A stretch of 64,000 bases of DNA from Rubrivivax sp. (lineage in GTDB: Bacteria > Pseudomonadota > Gammaproteobacteria > Burkholderiales > Burkholderiaceae_C): positions 1 to 64,000 of the forward strand of contig JADYZZ010000065.1 of the NCBI GenBank assembly GCA_020852865.1. The letters run 5' to 3'. The notes under the pieces are model-generated. The model made no database searches. It was not told where the DNA came from and saw only the letters and a program-made list of their open reading frames with translations. The position numbers and the translations under genes are program-made. Within the stretch, counting starts at the first letter, position 1; every line of letters begins with the position of its first letter. Shown here piece after piece: positions 9,267 through 19,585 of the stretch.

Positions 9267-9270
9267 AACC

Positions 9271-12135
9271 TCACCCGCACTGCCCGACGTAGCCGCAACT
9301 CGTGCAGAACTCGCAGCCGTCCTTGTGGATCAGCGTCGCGTTGCCGCATTCGGGGCAGCGCTTGCCGGCCAGCGGCTGCGCGGCGCCGCGTTCGGCCGGC
9401 TGGGCGAGCACGCCCATCGGCGCGAGCGGGCGGCCTTCCTCGTCGAGCACACCCAGCATGGCGTAGCGGTGGATGATGAGGCGCGCCAGGTAGGCTACCG
9501 TCGAGGGCCACATCTGCTGGCGGCGCTCGCCGGGAACGAAGGCCATGAACTGGCCCAGCGGCTCGGCGTAGTTGAGCAGCTTGCGCAGCTTCATGCCGAT
9601 CCAGGCCGGATCGACGACGCGCATGTCCAGCGACAGCACGCGCGCCAGCCCGTCGAGCGCGCGCGGGTAGTTGCCCGAGAAGCCGACCGCGCAGGGGCGC
9701 GTGGCGCTGCCGCCGCCGGGCACCGGCAACGTGACTTCCTTGAGAGTGAGCGTGAAGGCCTCGCCGCTGGCCGGGTTGTCGATGTCCACCGCCCAGGCGA
9801 GCGTGCCGGCGGTGCCGGTGCGCGGCTCGTCGCGGCTGAACAGCGCGTCGATCACCGGCGTCGGTCCGGCGGCGGCGCCTTCGCCGAGCGCGCCCAGCTG
9901 CTCGCAGCGCCAGCGGATCACCGCCCCCATCGCCGCCACCATGCCCGGGAAGCGCCGCGGTTCGCCCAGCGGCGGGAAGGGCATCTCGAAGGCATGCTCC
10001 TCGGCCACCGTGGCCAGTGCGTCGAGCTTGAGGCGCAGCCAGGCCGCGTCGTTGGTGCGCAGGTCCATCGACAGCGACTTGGCCAGGGCGCCCAGGCCGC
10101 GCGGCTGCTCGGCGCCGTTCACCCACACCTCGAACGGCCGCGGCGGGCTGCCCTCCTCGCCGACGAAGACGGCGAAGTCGCCGTAGCTGTGACGCACGAT
10201 GAAGGTCCAGGCCGCGTTGCCCGCCGGCAGCGCCGGCCGGCCGGGCCAGCGCAGGCTGGCCAGCACCGGCGCGGGCGCACGTTCGAGCACCATGCGGCGG
10301 TTGGCCTCGTCGATGGCCATCGGCGCGGCCGGCTCGCTGGCCACGCTGAGCACCGAGCCGAGCACGGTGTTGGGGCGGTAGGTCGCCAGGCCCTTGAGGC
10401 CGGCGCGCCAGGCCTCGGTGTACAGATCCTTGAAGTCCTGGTACGGATAGTCGACCGGCACGTTGACGGTCTTGCTGATCGCGCTGTCGACAAAGGGCGC
10501 CACCGCGGCCACCATCGCGGCGTGGCCCTGCGCGCTCATTTCGAGCGCGGTGACGAAGGCGTCGGTGAGCGGCGCGTCGGCGCCCTTCAGGTGCCGGTAC
10601 AGGCGCCAGGCGTGGTCCTCGACCTGGTACTCCTTGAACCCGCCTTCGGCCAGCCGCTTCTTGCGCGTGTAGGTCCAGGCGAAGGCCGGCTCGATGCCGT
10701 TGCTCGCGTTGTCGGCAAAGGCCAGGCTGATGGTGCCGGTGGGCGCGATCGACAGCAGGTGCGAGTTGCGCAGCCCGCCGGCGCGGATGCGCTCGCGCAG
10801 CGCCGCCGGCAGGCGCGAGGCGAAGGTGCCGCCCGAGAGGTACAGATCGGCGTTGAAGAGCGGGAACGCGCCGCGCTCGGCGGCCAGCTCACAGCTCGCC
10901 TCGTAGGCGGCGTCGCGCATCACCTCGGCGATGCGCGCGGCCTGCTGCCGCGCCGGCTCGGTGTCGTAGCGCAGGCCGAGCATCACCAGCGCGTCGCCCA
11001 GGCCGGTGAAGCCCAGACCGACGCGGCGCTTGTTGCGCGCCTCCTCGTGCTGCTGCGCGAGCGGCCACACCGTGAGCTCGAGCACGTTGTCGAGCATGCG
11101 CACCGCGGTGCGCGCCAGCGCCGCGAAGGCCGCCTCGTCGAAGCGCGCCGCGGGTTCGAAGGCGTCGCGCACGAAGCGCGTGAGGTCGATCGAGCCCAGG
11201 CAGCAGCAGCCGTAGGGCGGCAGCGGCTGTTCGCCGCAGGGGTTGGTGCAGGTGATGGTCTCGCAGTAGGCGAGGTTGTCGTCGCGCTGGATGGCGTCGA
11301 GGAAGAGCACGCCGGGCTCGGCGTGGTCGTAGGTCGAGTGCATGATCTGGTCCCACAGCGCGCGCGCCTTGACGCGCCGGTAGACCCAGATGCCGTCGGC
11401 ACGCTGGTAGGCGCCCGCCGCCTTGTGCGCCGGGCCGGCCTCGGCGCGGTGCGTGAGCTCGACCTCGCCGTCGGCCAGCACCGCCTGCATGAAGGCGTCG
11501 GTGACGCCCACCGAGATGTTGAAGTTCTGCAGCTCGCCTTCGTCCTTGGCGTGGATGAACTCCTCGACGTCGGGGTGGTCGCAGCGCAGCACGCCCATCT
11601 GCGCGCCGCGGCGCGAGCCGGCGCTTTCGACCGTTTCGCAGCTGCGGTCGAAGACATGCATGTAGCTCACCGGGCCGCTGGCGCTGCTCTGCGTGCTGTC
11701 GACCCAGGCGCCGCGCGGGCGGATGCGGCTGAAGTCGTAGCCGACGCCGCCGCCGCGGCGCATCGTCTCGGCCGATTCGGCCAGCGCGGTGTAGATGCCC
11801 GGCCAGCCGTCCTCGGCCTGCGTGATGCTGTCGCCCACCGGCTGCACGAAGCAGTTGATGAGCGTGGCGCTCAGGTGCGTGCCCGCGGCCGACTGGATGC
11901 GCCCGGCCGGCACGAAACCGGCGGCCAGCGCCGCGGCAAAACGCGCCTCCCAGGCCTTGCGCTGCTCGGGCGGCTCGACCGCGGCGAGCGCGCGCGCCAC
12001 GCGCGCGTTCACGGCCTCGATCGTCTTCTCGTCGCCCTTGGCGTACTTCTCGACCAGCACTTCGGCGCTGATGGGCTGGGCCGGCAGGGGGCGCGCGGCG
12101 GCGGCCGCAGGGGTCTTGGATTCGGTGGTCTTCAT
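9271..12135 (-). CDS. nrdJ: Vitamin B12-dependent ribonucleotide reductase (class II)
   Basis: Cytosolic adenosylcobalamin-dependent ribonucleotide reductase that makes dNTPs with or without oxygen. The 954-aa protein has the class II large-subunit domain (about 30-600), with [13 protein letters not shown] near the N-terminus, [16 protein letters not shown], the [17 protein letters not shown] active-site loop (Asn, Cys, Glu) and [17 protein letters not shown]-terminal extension ends in a zinc-ribbon-like motif [18 protein letters not shown]. Its ATG shares four bases with the stop of the alcohol dehydrogenase gene, an unusual coupling. I saw no cobalamin riboswitch immediately upstream. Confidence 0.95.
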   Translation of the reverse strand: MKTTESKTPAAAAARPLPAQPISAEVLVEKYAKGDEKTIEAVNARVARALAAVEPPEQRKAWEARFAAALAAGFVPAGRIQSAAGTHLSATLINCFVQPVGDSITQAEDGWPGIYTALAESAETMRRGGGVGYDFSRIRPRGAWVDSTQSSASGPVSYMHVFDRSCETVESAGSRRGAQMGVLRCDHPDVEEFIHAKDEGELQNFNISVGVTDAFMQAVLADGEVELTHRAEAGPAHKAAGAYQRADGIWVYRRVKARALWDQIMHSTYDHAEPGVLFLDAIQRDDNLAYCETITCTNPCGEQPLPPYGCCCLGSIDLTRFVRDAFEPAARFDEAAFAALARTAVRMLDNVLELTVWPLAQQHEEARNKRRVGLGFTGLGDALVMLGLRYDTEPARQQAARIAEVMRDAAYEASCELAAERGAFPLFNADLYLSGGTFASRLPAALRERIRAGGLRNSHLLSIAPTGTISLAFADNASNGIEPAFAWTYTRKKRLAEGGFKEYQVEDHAWRLYRHLKGADAPLTDAFVTALEMSAQGHAAMVAAVAPFVDSAISKTVNVPVDYPYQDFKDLYTEAWRAGLKGLATYRPNTVLGSVLSVASEPAAPMAIDEANRRMVLERAPAPVLASLRWPGRPALPAGNAAWTFIVRHSYGDFAVFVGEEGSPPRPFEVWVNGAEQPRGLGALAKSLSMDLRTNDAAWLRLKLDALATVAEEHAFEMPFPPLGEPRRFPGMVAAMGAVIRWRCEQLGALGEGAAAGPTPVIDALFSRDEPRTGTAGTLAWAVDIDNPASGEAFTLTLKEVTLPVPGGGSATRPCAVGFSGNYPRALDGLARVLSLDMRVVDPAWIGMKLRKLLNYAEPLGQFMAFVPGERRQQMWPSTVAYLARLIIHRYAMLGVLDEEGRPLAPMGVLAQPAERGAAQPLAGKRCPECGNATLIHKDGCEFCTSCGYVGQCG

Positions 12136-13163
12136 GTCGGAGCGGAGTTGGACGGGCGCACCTCGAGCACGGCGGCGCCGCTGAAGCGACCGGCGCGCAG
12201 GTCGGCCAGCGCGCAGTTGGCGTCGGTCAGAGCATAGGGCACATGATGCACGACGAGCGGCACCTCGGCGGCCACGCGCATGAAAGCCTCACCGTCGGCG
12301 CGCGTGAGGTTGGCGACCGAAGCGATGCGCCGCTCCTGCCACAGCAGCGCATACGGGAAGGCCGGGATGTCGGACATGTGGATGCCCGCGCACACCACGG
12401 CGCCGGCCGGGCGCACGGCGGCCAGCGCCGCCGGCACCAGCGCACCGACGGGCGCGAAGACGATGGCGGCGTCCAGCGGCGCGGGCGGCGCCTGGTCGGA
12501 GCCGCCGGCCCAGCGCGCGCCCAGCGCGCGCGCCAGCGCCTGCGCCGCGGCGTCGCCCGGCCGCGTGAAGGCATGCACCTCCCGGCCCTGGAACACCACC
12601 ACCTGCGCGATCAGGTGGGCCGCGGCGCCGAAGCCGTACAGCCCGATGCGCTGCACGTCGCCGGCCAGCGCCAGCGCGCCGGCGTAGGCGCGCCAGCCGA
12701 TCAGCCCGGCGCACAGCAGCGGCGCCGCTTCCTCGTCGCTGCAGCGCGCGGGCAGGCGGAACACGTAGCGTGCGTCGGCCACGCAATGCTCGGCGTAGCC
12801 GCCGGCAATCTGCCAGCCGGTGAAGCGCGCCCGCGCGCACAGATTCTCGCGCCCGGCGCGGCAGGCGCTGCAGCGCCCGCAGGTCCAGCCGAGCCAGGGC
12901 ACGCCGACGCGCTCGCCGAGCGCCAGGCCCTCGACGCCGCGCCCGAGCGCGCTCACGCGGCCGACGATCTCGTGCCCCGGCACCACCGGATGTCCGGGGT
13001 GCGCCAGCTCGCCGTCGACGAGGTGCAGATCGGTGCGGCACACGCCGCAGCAGCTCACCGCGATGCGCACCTGGCCGGCGCGCGGGCGCGGCAGCCGATC
13101 ACGCCAGACTCGCTGCAGCGGCCGGCCCGCGGCCGGCAGCTCCATCGCGCACCAGCGCGTCAT
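12132..13163 (-). CDS. Zinc-dependent alcohol dehydrogenase (AdhA-like, MDR family)
   Basis: A 343-aa NAD(P)-dependent medium-chain dehydrogenase. Catalytic zinc ligands are C42 (CGVCRTDLH) and H64 (PGHEIVGRV). Structural zinc ligands are C95, C98, C101 and C109 ([15 protein letters not shown]). A Rossmann segment follows ([10 protein letters not shown], about 193-202); the usual GxGxxG has Ala at its last position, as in zinc-dependent ADH-like proteins of this subfamily. It likely oxidises a small alcohol or reduces an aldehyde; the substrate is unknown. It is the first gene of a two-gene transcript with nrdJ (ATGA overlap). No gene lies in the 112 bp upstream. Confidence 0.88.
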   Translation of the reverse strand: MTRWCAMELPAAGRPLQRVWRDRLPRPRAGQVRIAVSCCGVCRTDLHLVDGELAHPGHPVVPGHEIVGRVSALGRGVEGLALGERVGVPWLGWTCGRCSACRAGRENLCARARFTGWQIAGGYAEHCVADARYVFRLPARCSDEEAAPLLCAGLIGWRAYAGALALAGDVQRIGLYGFGAAAHLIAQVVVFQGREVHAFTRPGDAAAQALARALGARWAGGSDQAPPAPLDAAIVFAPVGALVPAALAAVRPAGAVVCAGIHMSDIPAFPYALLWQERRIASVANLTRADGEAFMRVAAEVPLVVHHVPYALTDANCALADLRAGRFSGAAVLEVRPSNSAPT

Positions 13164-13275
13164 GCACGCCCCGCGCGGTGCGGCGAGCGGCGCCCTGCGC
13201 GGTCCGGGCCGCCGGGCGGCGCAGCGGCAGCGCGACGCCCGGGATGCGGTTGTGAGGGCCGCATGGCGCGCCGCG

Positions 13276-13719
13276 CTAATGCAGCACCAGGATCGGCAGC
13301 TCGGTGCGGCCGATCATGTTCTTCGTATGGCTGCCGAACAGCAGCTTGCCGAACAGGCCGCGGCCGTGCGTGACCATCACGATGAGATCGCAGCCGCGCG
13401 CGGCCGCGGCGTGCACGATGGCGTCCTCGATGCCCTCGCTGCGCGCGAAGTGGCCCTCGACGGCGACGCCCAGGGCGGCCGCGCGCTCGCGAAAGGCGCC
13501 CAGCACGCCCTCGGCATGCGCGGCGGTGCGCGCCTCGTGCTGGGCGCTCTGGCGCGCATAGACCGCGGCGCTGCCGCTCATCGTGGGCAGCGGCGCCGGC
13601 GGCTCGACGACGAAGGCGGTGACCTTGGCGCCGAGCCTGGCCGCCAGCTCGAGGCTGACCTCGGCAGCCCGCTCGGAGAGCTCGCTGCCGTCGAGCGGGA
13701 CGAGGAGATGCTTGAACAT
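13276..13719 (-). CDS. Universal stress protein UspA family
   Basis: A 147-aa single-domain Usp protein with the N-terminal [18 protein letters not shown] strand-helix and the C-terminal ATP-binding signature ending in [21 protein letters not shown] (G-2x-G-9x-G type). These proteins bind ATP and aid survival in growth arrest or oxidative stress. It is monocistronic and divergent from serC with a 100-bp gap. Confidence 0.92.
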   Translation of the reverse strand: MFKHLLVPLDGSELSERAAEVSLELAARLGAKVTAFVVEPPAPLPTMSGSAAVYARQSAQHEARTAAHAEGVLGAFRERAAALGVAVEGHFARSEGIEDAIVHAAAARGCDLIVMVTHGRGLFGKLLFGSHTKNMIGRTELPILVLH

Positions 13720-13783
13720 GGCTCACCTGCGCTTGTGCGGGCCTTGCACGGCCGGGAGCGCAGCCCGCGGCCGCCGCGGGCCC

Positions 13784-13789
13784 TATGAT
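13784..13789 (+). promoter_or_regulatory. Candidate -10 box for serC
   Basis: TATGAT is the best -10-like hexamer in the usp-serC divergent gap, 31 bp before the serC ATG. No convincing -35 lies at the usual spacing, so this is a weak call. Confidence 0.3.
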
Positions 13790-13819
13790 TCCACGATTGT
13801 CGACCCGGAGAACGCCCCC

Positions 13820-14902
13820 ATGACGCGCGTATTCAACTTCAGCGCCGGTCCCGCCGCGTTGCCCGAACCGGTGCTGCGCCGCGCCGCCGACGAGATGCTC
13901 GACTGGCACGGTTCGGGCATGAGCGTGATGGAGATGAGCCACCGCGGCAAGGAGTTCATCGCGATCGCCGCCGATGCCGAGGCGCGCCTGCGCCGGCTGC
14001 TCGCCGTGCCGGCGCACTACAAGGTGCTGTTCATGCAGGGCGGCGCGATCGCCCAGAACGCCGTCGTGCCGATGAACCTGCTGCGCGGCAAGGCCAAGGC
14101 CGACTACATCGACACCGGCGAGTGGAGCAAGAAGTCGATCAAGGAGGCGCGCAAGTACTGCACGGTAAACGTCGCCGCCAGCGGCGCCGCCGACGGCTAC
14201 ACGGCGATCCCTGAGCGCGCGAGCTGGCGGCTCGACCCCGACGCCGCCTACGTGCACATCTGCGGCAACGAGACCATCGGCGGCGTGCAGTACCACTTCA
14301 CGCCCGAGGTCGGCGAGGTGCCGCTGGTGGCCGACCTGAGCAGCGAGATCCTCTCGCGGCCGATCGAGGTCTCCAAGTACGGCCTGATCTACGCCGGCGC
14401 GCAGAAGAACGTCGGCCCCTCGGGCCTGACGATCGTGATCGTGCGCGACGACCTGATCGGCCAGCCGCACGCGCTGCTGCCCAGCGCCTTCGACTACAAG
14501 ACGGTGGCCGACAACGACAGCATGTACAACACGCCGCCCACCTACGCGATCTACATCGCCGGGCTGGTGTTCGAGTGGCTCGAGGCGCAAGGCGGCCTGC
14601 CCGCGCTCGAGCTGCACAACCGGGCCAAGGCGGCGCTGCTCTACGACTACCTCGACACGACGCGCTTTTACAGGGCGCCGGTGGCGCGCGCATGCCGCAG
14701 CCTGATGAACGTGCCCTTCAAGCTTGCCGACGAGCGGCTCGACGCCGACTTCCTGAAGGGCGCCGAGGCAGGCGGCATGGTGCAGCTCAAGGGCCACCGT
14801 TCGGTGGGCGGCATGCGCGCCTCGATCTACAACGCGATGCCGGTCGAAGGCGTGCGCACGCTGGTCGCGTACATGAAGGAGTTCGAGGCACGCCATGGCT
14901 GA
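13820..14902 (+). CDS. serC: Phosphoserine aminotransferase SerC
   Basis: PLP enzyme of serine biosynthesis (3-phosphohydroxypyruvate + Glu to phosphoserine), also acting in pyridoxal phosphate synthesis. It has the usual 360-aa length from the ATG at 13820. The N-terminal [13 protein letters not shown], the [13 protein letters not shown] block and the PLP-binding lysine in [12 protein letters not shown] (about residue 198) are all present. [15 protein letters not shown] near the end binds the substrate phosphate. It overlaps the next gene, a SerA-type dehydrogenase, by 8 bp, so two steps of serine synthesis are coupled. Confidence 0.97.
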   Translation: MTRVFNFSAGPAALPEPVLRRAADEMLDWHGSGMSVMEMSHRGKEFIAIAADAEARLRRLLAVPAHYKVLFMQGGAIAQNAVVPMNLLRGKAKADYIDTGEWSKKSIKEARKYCTVNVAASGAADGYTAIPERASWRLDPDAAYVHICGNETIGGVQYHFTPEVGEVPLVADLSSEILSRPIEVSKYGLIYAGAQKNVGPSGLTIVIVRDDLIGQPHALLPSAFDYKTVADNDSMYNTPPTYAIYIAGLVFEWLEAQGGLPALELHNRAKAALLYDYLDTTRFYRAPVARACRSLMNVPFKLADERLDADFLKGAEAGGMVQLKGHRSVGGMRASIYNAMPVEGVRTLVAYMKEFEARHG

Positions 14903-16106
14903 TGCGCAGGACTTCGCGGCCGCCAGCGCGCGCATCGGCGTGCGCGTGTACAACCAGATCAGCGCTTCGGGGCTGGCGCGCCTGCCGGCCGCGCGCTACC
15001 AGGTCGGCAAGGACGTGGCCGAGCCGGCGGCCATCCTGCTGCGCAGCGCCGACCTGCACGCCACGCCGATTCCCGCCAGCGTGGCGGCGATCGGGCGCGC
15101 CGGCGCCGGCACCAACAACATCCCGGTGGAGGCGATGAGCGCGCGCGGCGTGCCGGTGTTCAACGCGCCGGGCGCCAACGCCAATGCGGTGAAGGAACTC
15201 GTGCTCGCGGGCATGCTGATGGCCGCGCGCCACATCGCCCCGGCGCTGCACTTCGTCGCCCGGCTCGATCCCGGTGCCGCGGATCTCGACGCGCAGGTCG
15301 AAGCCGGCAAGAAGGCCTACGCCGGCTTCGAGCTGGCCGGCCGCACGCTCGGCGTGATCGGCCTGGGCAAGATCGGCTGCCTGGTGGCCGACGCGGCGAT
15401 CAAGCTGGGCATGCAGGTGCTCGGCCACGACCCCGACATCACCGTCGACGCCGCCTGGAGCCTGCCGGCGCAGGTGCGGCGCGCGGCCAGCGTCGACGAG
15501 GTGCTGCGGCGCGCCGACTTCGTGACGCTGCACGTGCCGCTGCTCGACGGCACGCGCCATCTCGTCAACGAGCGCAACATCGGCCTGCTGCGCGAGGGCG
15601 CCGTGCTGCTGAACTTCAGCCGCGAGGGCGTGGTGAGCGACGCCGCCGCGCTCGAGGCGCTCGGTGCCGGCCGCCTGGCCGGCTACGTGTGCGACTTCCC
15701 GAGCCCGGCCACCATCGGCCACGCCAAGGTTGTGGCGCTGCCGCACCTGGGCGCGAGCACGCGCGAGGCCGAGGAGAACTGCGCCTTGATGGTGGTCGAC
15801 CAGCTGCGCGAGTACCTCGAGCACGGCCAGATCGCCAATGCGGTGAACTTCCCGAGCGTGCACATGGAGCGCGAGTCGCGTTTTCGCGTCGGCATCGCCA
15901 ACAGCAACGTGCCCAACATGCTCGGCCAGATCTCGACCACGATGGCGCAGGCCGGGCTGAACATCCGCACCATGCTCAACAAGAGCCGCGGCGCGATGGC
16001 CTACACGCTGGTCGACGTCGACAGCGCGGTGCAGGCGCCGGTGCTGCAGGCGCTGGCGGCGATCGAGGGCGTGCTCGCGGTGCGCTACCTGCCAGAGCCG
16101 GCGTGA
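14895..16106 (+). CDS. serA: D-3-phosphoglycerate dehydrogenase-like (SerA family, ACT domain)
   Basis: NAD-dependent 2-hydroxyacid dehydrogenase of 403 aa, probably oxidising 3-phosphoglycerate as the first step of serine synthesis. The Rossmann motif is GVIGLGKIG, the catalytic Arg lies in NFSREGVV and the catalytic His in [18 protein letters not shown]-terminal ACT domain (about 325-403) begins near [15 protein letters not shown] and ends in YLPEPA; it would allow serine feedback. The Glu usually found in the FPxEP segment of classical SerA is not seen ([11 protein letters not shown]). It overlaps serC by 8 bp and the hydratase start by 4 bp. Confidence 0.9.
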   Translation: MADAQDFAAASARIGVRVYNQISASGLARLPAARYQVGKDVAEPAAILLRSADLHATPIPASVAAIGRAGAGTNNIPVEAMSARGVPVFNAPGANANAVKELVLAGMLMAARHIAPALHFVARLDPGAADLDAQVEAGKKAYAGFELAGRTLGVIGLGKIGCLVADAAIKLGMQVLGHDPDITVDAAWSLPAQVRRAASVDEVLRRADFVTLHVPLLDGTRHLVNERNIGLLREGAVLLNFSREGVVSDAAALEALGAGRLAGYVCDFPSPATIGHAKVVALPHLGASTREAEENCALMVVDQLREYLEHGQIANAVNFPSVHMERESRFRVGIANSNVPNMLGQISTTMAQAGLNIRTMLNKSRGAMAYTLVDVDSAVQAPVLQALAAIEGVLAVRYLPEPA

Positions 16107-16888
16107 GCGGGCCCGACGCCGGCGCCCCGCCGCGCCTCGAGATCGACCGCGCGGGCCGCGCCACGATCACGCTGGCGCGCCCGCGCCAGCGCAACCGCCT
16201 GCAGCGCGACGACCTGCTCGAGCTGCAGGCGCATTTCGAAGCGCTCGCCCGGCCCGGCGCCGCGCGCGTGCTCGTGCTGGCCGCGCACGGCAGCAGCTTC
16301 TGCGCCGGCTACAACCTCGACGAGCTCGGCCGCGACGACCAGAGCGCGGCGCGCGACCCCCGGCTGTTCGAGCAGACGGTCGAGCGGCTCGAGGCGCTGC
16401 CGCTGCCCAGCATCGCGCGCCTGCACGCCGGCCTGTACGGCGGCGCCACCGATCTGGCGCTGGCCTGCGACCTGCGCATCGGCACGCCCGCCACCGAGCT
16501 GCGCATGCCGGCGGCGCGCCTGGGCCTGCACTTCTACGCCTCGGGCCTGCGCCGCTTCGTCACGCGCCTCGGCCTGGGCCCGGCCAAGCGCATGTTCCTG
16601 CTCGGCCAGACCTGGAGCGCAGAGCAGTTGCTGGCCGCCGGCTACCTCGACGAGCTGGTGCCCGCCGAGGCGCTGGACGCGCGCATCGACGCGCTGGCCG
16701 CCGAGCTCGCGGCCAACGCGCCGCTGGCGGTGTGCGGCATGAAGGCCTCGCTCGACGAGATCGCGCGCGGCGAGTACGCGCTGCCGCGGCTGCACGCACG
16801 CGAGGCCGCGTGCGCGGCCAGCGCCGACCTGCGCGAAGGGCTGGCGGCCTTCGCCGCGCGGCGCATGCCGCGCTTCGGCGGGCACTGA
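16103..16888 (+). CDS. Enoyl-CoA hydratase/isomerase family protein
   Basis: Crotonase-fold protein of 261 aa with a GTG start sharing four bases with the serA stop. The oxyanion-hole segments are HGSSFCAGYNLDEL and LHAGLYGGATDLALACDLRI. The first catalytic Glu of true hydratases (usually E in the GGxxE helix) is replaced by Thr/Asp (YGGATDLAL), so the reaction may be isomerisation, hydrolysis or another crotonase reaction. It is the third member of the serC-serA run, a location with no obvious link to serine synthesis. Confidence 0.82.
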   Translation: MSGPDAGAPPRLEIDRAGRATITLARPRQRNRLQRDDLLELQAHFEALARPGAARVLVLAAHGSSFCAGYNLDELGRDDQSAARDPRLFEQTVERLEALPLPSIARLHAGLYGGATDLALACDLRIGTPATELRMPAARLGLHFYASGLRRFVTRLGLGPAKRMFLLGQTWSAEQLLAAGYLDELVPAEALDARIDALAAELAANAPLAVCGMKASLDEIARGEYALPRLHAREAACAASADLREGLAAFAARRMPRFGGH

Positions 16889-16935
16889 GGCGGGCAGGCG
16901 CGCCAGGCAGCGGCCAGCGCCAGGGAGCAGACCGC

Positions 16936-18468
16936 GTGACCCCGCGACTCGAGCTCGTCGGCATCGGCAAACAGTACCCGACGGTGCGCGCCAACGACGG
17001 CATCGACCTCGCCGTCGCGCCCGGCGAGATCCACGCCGTGCTCGGCGAGAACGGCGCCGGCAAGAGCACGCTGATGAAGATCATCTACGGCGCGGTGCAG
17101 CCCGACGCCGGCCAGATCCGCTTCAACGGCCGGCCGGTGCAAGTGACCAGCCCGGCCGCCGCACGCCGGCTCGGCATCAGCATGGTCTACCAGCATTTCT
17201 CGCTGTTCGACACGCTGTCGGCAGCCGAGAACGTCTGGCTCGGGCTGGACCGCTCGTTCGCGCTGGCCGAGGTGGTGCGGCGCATCGGCGAGGTGGCGCA
17301 CGACTACGGCCTCGACGTCGATCCGGCGCGGCCGGTGCACACGCTGTCGGTGGGCGAACGCCAGCGCGTGGAGATCGTGCGCGCGCTGCTCACCGAGCCC
17401 GAGCTGCTGATCCTCGACGAGCCGACCTCGGTGCTCACGCCGCAGGCCATCGACAAGCTCTTCGGCACGCTGCGGGCGCTCGCCGCCAAGGGCACGAGCA
17501 TCCTCTACATCAGCCACAAGCTCGACGAGATCCGCGCGCTGTGCCAGCGCTGTACGGTGCTGCGCGGCGGCAAGGTCACCGGCCGGGTCGATCCGCGGCT
17601 CGAGAGCGAGGCCGGCCTGTCGCGGCTGATGATCGGCGCCGAGCCGCCCGAGCTGCGGCACGCCGAGCGCACGCCCGGCGCCCGCGTGCTCGAGGTCGAG
17701 GGCCTGAGTCTGGCCGCGCTCGACGGCTTCGGCGTCGCGCTGCACGACATCGCGCTCGACGTGCGCGCCGGCGAGATCCTCGGCGTGGCCGGCGTCTCGG
17801 GCAACGGCCAGCAGGAGCTGCTCGCGGCACTCGCCGGCGAGGACCGGCGCGCGCCGCCCGCCTCGATCCGGCTGTTCGGCCGGCCGATCGGCGCCGACGC
17901 GCCGCGCCGCCGCCGGCGTGCCGGGCTGCACTTCGTGCCCGAGGAGCGCCTGGGCCGCGGCACCGTACCCGCGATGAGCCTGGCCGACAACACCTTGCTC
18001 ACGCGGCGCGAGCCGGTGCGCCGCGGCGGCTGGATCGCGCGCGGCGCGGCACGCAGCCTGGCCGCGCGCATCATCGCGCGCTTCGGCGTCAAGGCCGCCG
18101 GCCCCGACGCCGCTGCGCGCAGTCTGTCGGGCGGCAACCTGCAGAAGTTCATCGTCGGCCGCGAGATCGACGCCGGCCCGAAGCTGCTGATCGTCAGCCA
18201 GCCGACCTGGGGCGTCGACGTCGGCGCCGCGGCGCTGATCCGCGCCGAGCTGCTCGCGCTGCGCGATGCCGGCTGCGCGCTCCTGGTCGTCAGCGAGGAG
18301 CTCGACGAGCTGTTCGAGATCGCCGACCGGCTGGTGGTGATCGCGCAGGGCCGCGTCTCGCCCGCGCTCGCGGTGGCCGAGGCCGGCGTCGAGCGCATCG
18401 GCCGCTGGATGTCGGGGCTGTGGCAGGCCGACGCCGTGCCGCCCGGAGCGCCGCATGCTGCGGCTTGA
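16936..18468 (+). CDS. BMP-type nucleoside ABC importer, ATP-binding protein
   Basis: A 510-aa double ABC ATPase (RbsA/YufO type) of an importer for nucleosides or similar. The N-terminal half has Walker A GENGAGKST, signature LSVGERQRVEI and Walker B LLILDEPT. The second half has a degenerate P-loop (GVSGNGQQE), signature LSGGNLQKF and a SQPTWGVDVGA Walker B region, as usual for this family. The GTG start at 16936 follows a GGGAGCAG ribosome site. It opens a four-gene operon (ATPase, two permeases, BMP lipoprotein) and overlaps the first permease by 14 bp. Confidence 0.92.
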   Translation: MTPRLELVGIGKQYPTVRANDGIDLAVAPGEIHAVLGENGAGKSTLMKIIYGAVQPDAGQIRFNGRPVQVTSPAAARRLGISMVYQHFSLFDTLSAAENVWLGLDRSFALAEVVRRIGEVAHDYGLDVDPARPVHTLSVGERQRVEIVRALLTEPELLILDEPTSVLTPQAIDKLFGTLRALAAKGTSILYISHKLDEIRALCQRCTVLRGGKVTGRVDPRLESEAGLSRLMIGAEPPELRHAERTPGARVLEVEGLSLAALDGFGVALHDIALDVRAGEILGVAGVSGNGQQELLAALAGEDRRAPPASIRLFGRPIGADAPRRRRRAGLHFVPEERLGRGTVPAMSLADNTLLTRREPVRRGGWIARGAARSLAARIIARFGVKAAGPDAAARSLSGGNLQKFIVGREIDAGPKLLIVSQPTWGVDVGAAALIRAELLALRDAGCALLVVSEELDELFEIADRLVVIAQGRVSPALAVAEAGVERIGRWMSGLWQADAVPPGAPHAAA

Positions 18469-19585
18469 GGCGCGCGCCCAGGCCTCGCGGGCCATGACGC
18501 TGGCCTCGCCGCTCATCGCGCTGGCGCTCACGGCGGCGCTGGCCGCGCTGCTGTTCGCCGCGCTCGGCAAGGACCCGGTGCGCGCGCTCGCGGTCTTCTT
18601 CGTCGAGCCGCTGGCCGGGATGCGGCAGGCGACCGAGCTGCTGCTCAAGGCGACGCCGCTGGTCGTCATCGCACTCGGGCTGGCCGTGTGCTACCGCGCC
18701 AACGTCTGGAACATCGGTGCCGAGGGTCAGTTCCTGCTCGGCGCGCTGGCCGGCGGCGGCATCGCGCTGTGGCTCACGAACGCCGGCATCGTGCTGCCGC
18801 GCGCGGCCAGCGCGGCCCTCGTGCTCGGCGCCGGCGTGGCCGGCGGCATGGCCTGGGCGGCCGTCGTCGCGCTGCTGCGCGACCGGCTCGCCGCCAACGA
18901 GATCCTGGTCAGCCTGATGCTGGTGTACGTCGCGCAGCAGCTCGTCAACTGGCTCGTATTCGGGCCCTGGAAGGACCCGCAGGGATTCAACTTCCCGCAG
19001 ACGCGCACCTTCGACGCGAGCACCTGGCTGCCGCCGCTGGCCGCCGGCACCCGGCTCAACATCGGCGTGCTGGTGGCGCTGGCGGCGGCGGCGCTGGCCT
19101 GGCTGTTCCTGTTCCGCTCGTTCCGCGGCTTCCAGCTGCAGGTGGGCGGGCTGGCGCCGGCGGCGGCGCGCTATGCCGGCTTCTCGGCGCGGGCGTCGCT
19201 GTGGACCGCGCTGCTGGCCTCGGGCGGCCTGGCCGGCCTGGCCGGCGCGATCGAGGTCGCCGGGCCGCTGCGCCAGATCACGCCGCACATCAGCACCGGG
19301 CTCGGCTTCACGGCCATCATCGTCGCCTTTGTCGGCCGGCTGCATCCGCTGGGCATCGTGGCCGCCGGCGTGCTGCTGTCGATGATGCTGATCGGCGGCG
19401 AGCTCGGGCAGTCGCGGCTGGGCCTGCCCAACGCGATCTCGGGCGTGTTCCAGGGTCTGCTGCTGGTGCTGCTGCTGGCCTGCGACACCCTGATCCATTA
19501 CCGGCTGCGGCTGCGCCCGCCACGCCGAGCTCGAGCGCGTGACGACATGAACGCCGGCCCGCGCGCATCGGTGACCAGACCGTGA
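18455..19585 (+). CDS. BMP-type ABC importer permease 1 (YufP-like)
   Basis: Inner-membrane permease of 376 aa with about eight to ten hydrophobic helices and family motifs YRANVWNIGAEGQFLLGAL, LAANEILVSLMLVYVA and GLGFTAIIVAFVGRLHPLG. It pairs with the next gene to form the translocation pore. It overlaps the ATPase gene by 14 bp and the second permease by 4 bp (GTGA), so the operon is tightly coupled. The C-terminal tail (RPPRRARARDDMN) is cytoplasmic and basic. Confidence 0.92.
   Translation: MLRLEARAQASRAMTLASPLIALALTAALAALLFAALGKDPVRALAVFFVEPLAGMRQATELLLKATPLVVIALGLAVCYRANVWNIGAEGQFLLGALAGGGIALWLTNAGIVLPRAASAALVLGAGVAGGMAWAAVVALLRDRLAANEILVSLMLVYVAQQLVNWLVFGPWKDPQGFNFPQTRTFDASTWLPPLAAGTRLNIGVLVALAAAALAWLFLFRSFRGFQLQVGGLAPAAARYAGFSARASLWTALLASGGLAGLAGAIEVAGPLRQITPHISTGLGFTAIIVAFVGRLHPLGIVAAGVLLSMMLIGGELGQSRLGLPNAISGVFQGLLLVLLLACDTLIHYRLRLRPPRRARARDDMNAGPRASVTRP

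Noticed and set aside
12136..13275. Cobalamin riboswitch before nrdJ
   Set aside because: nrdJ starts inside the adh stop, and the 112 bp before adh show no B12-box-like sequence.
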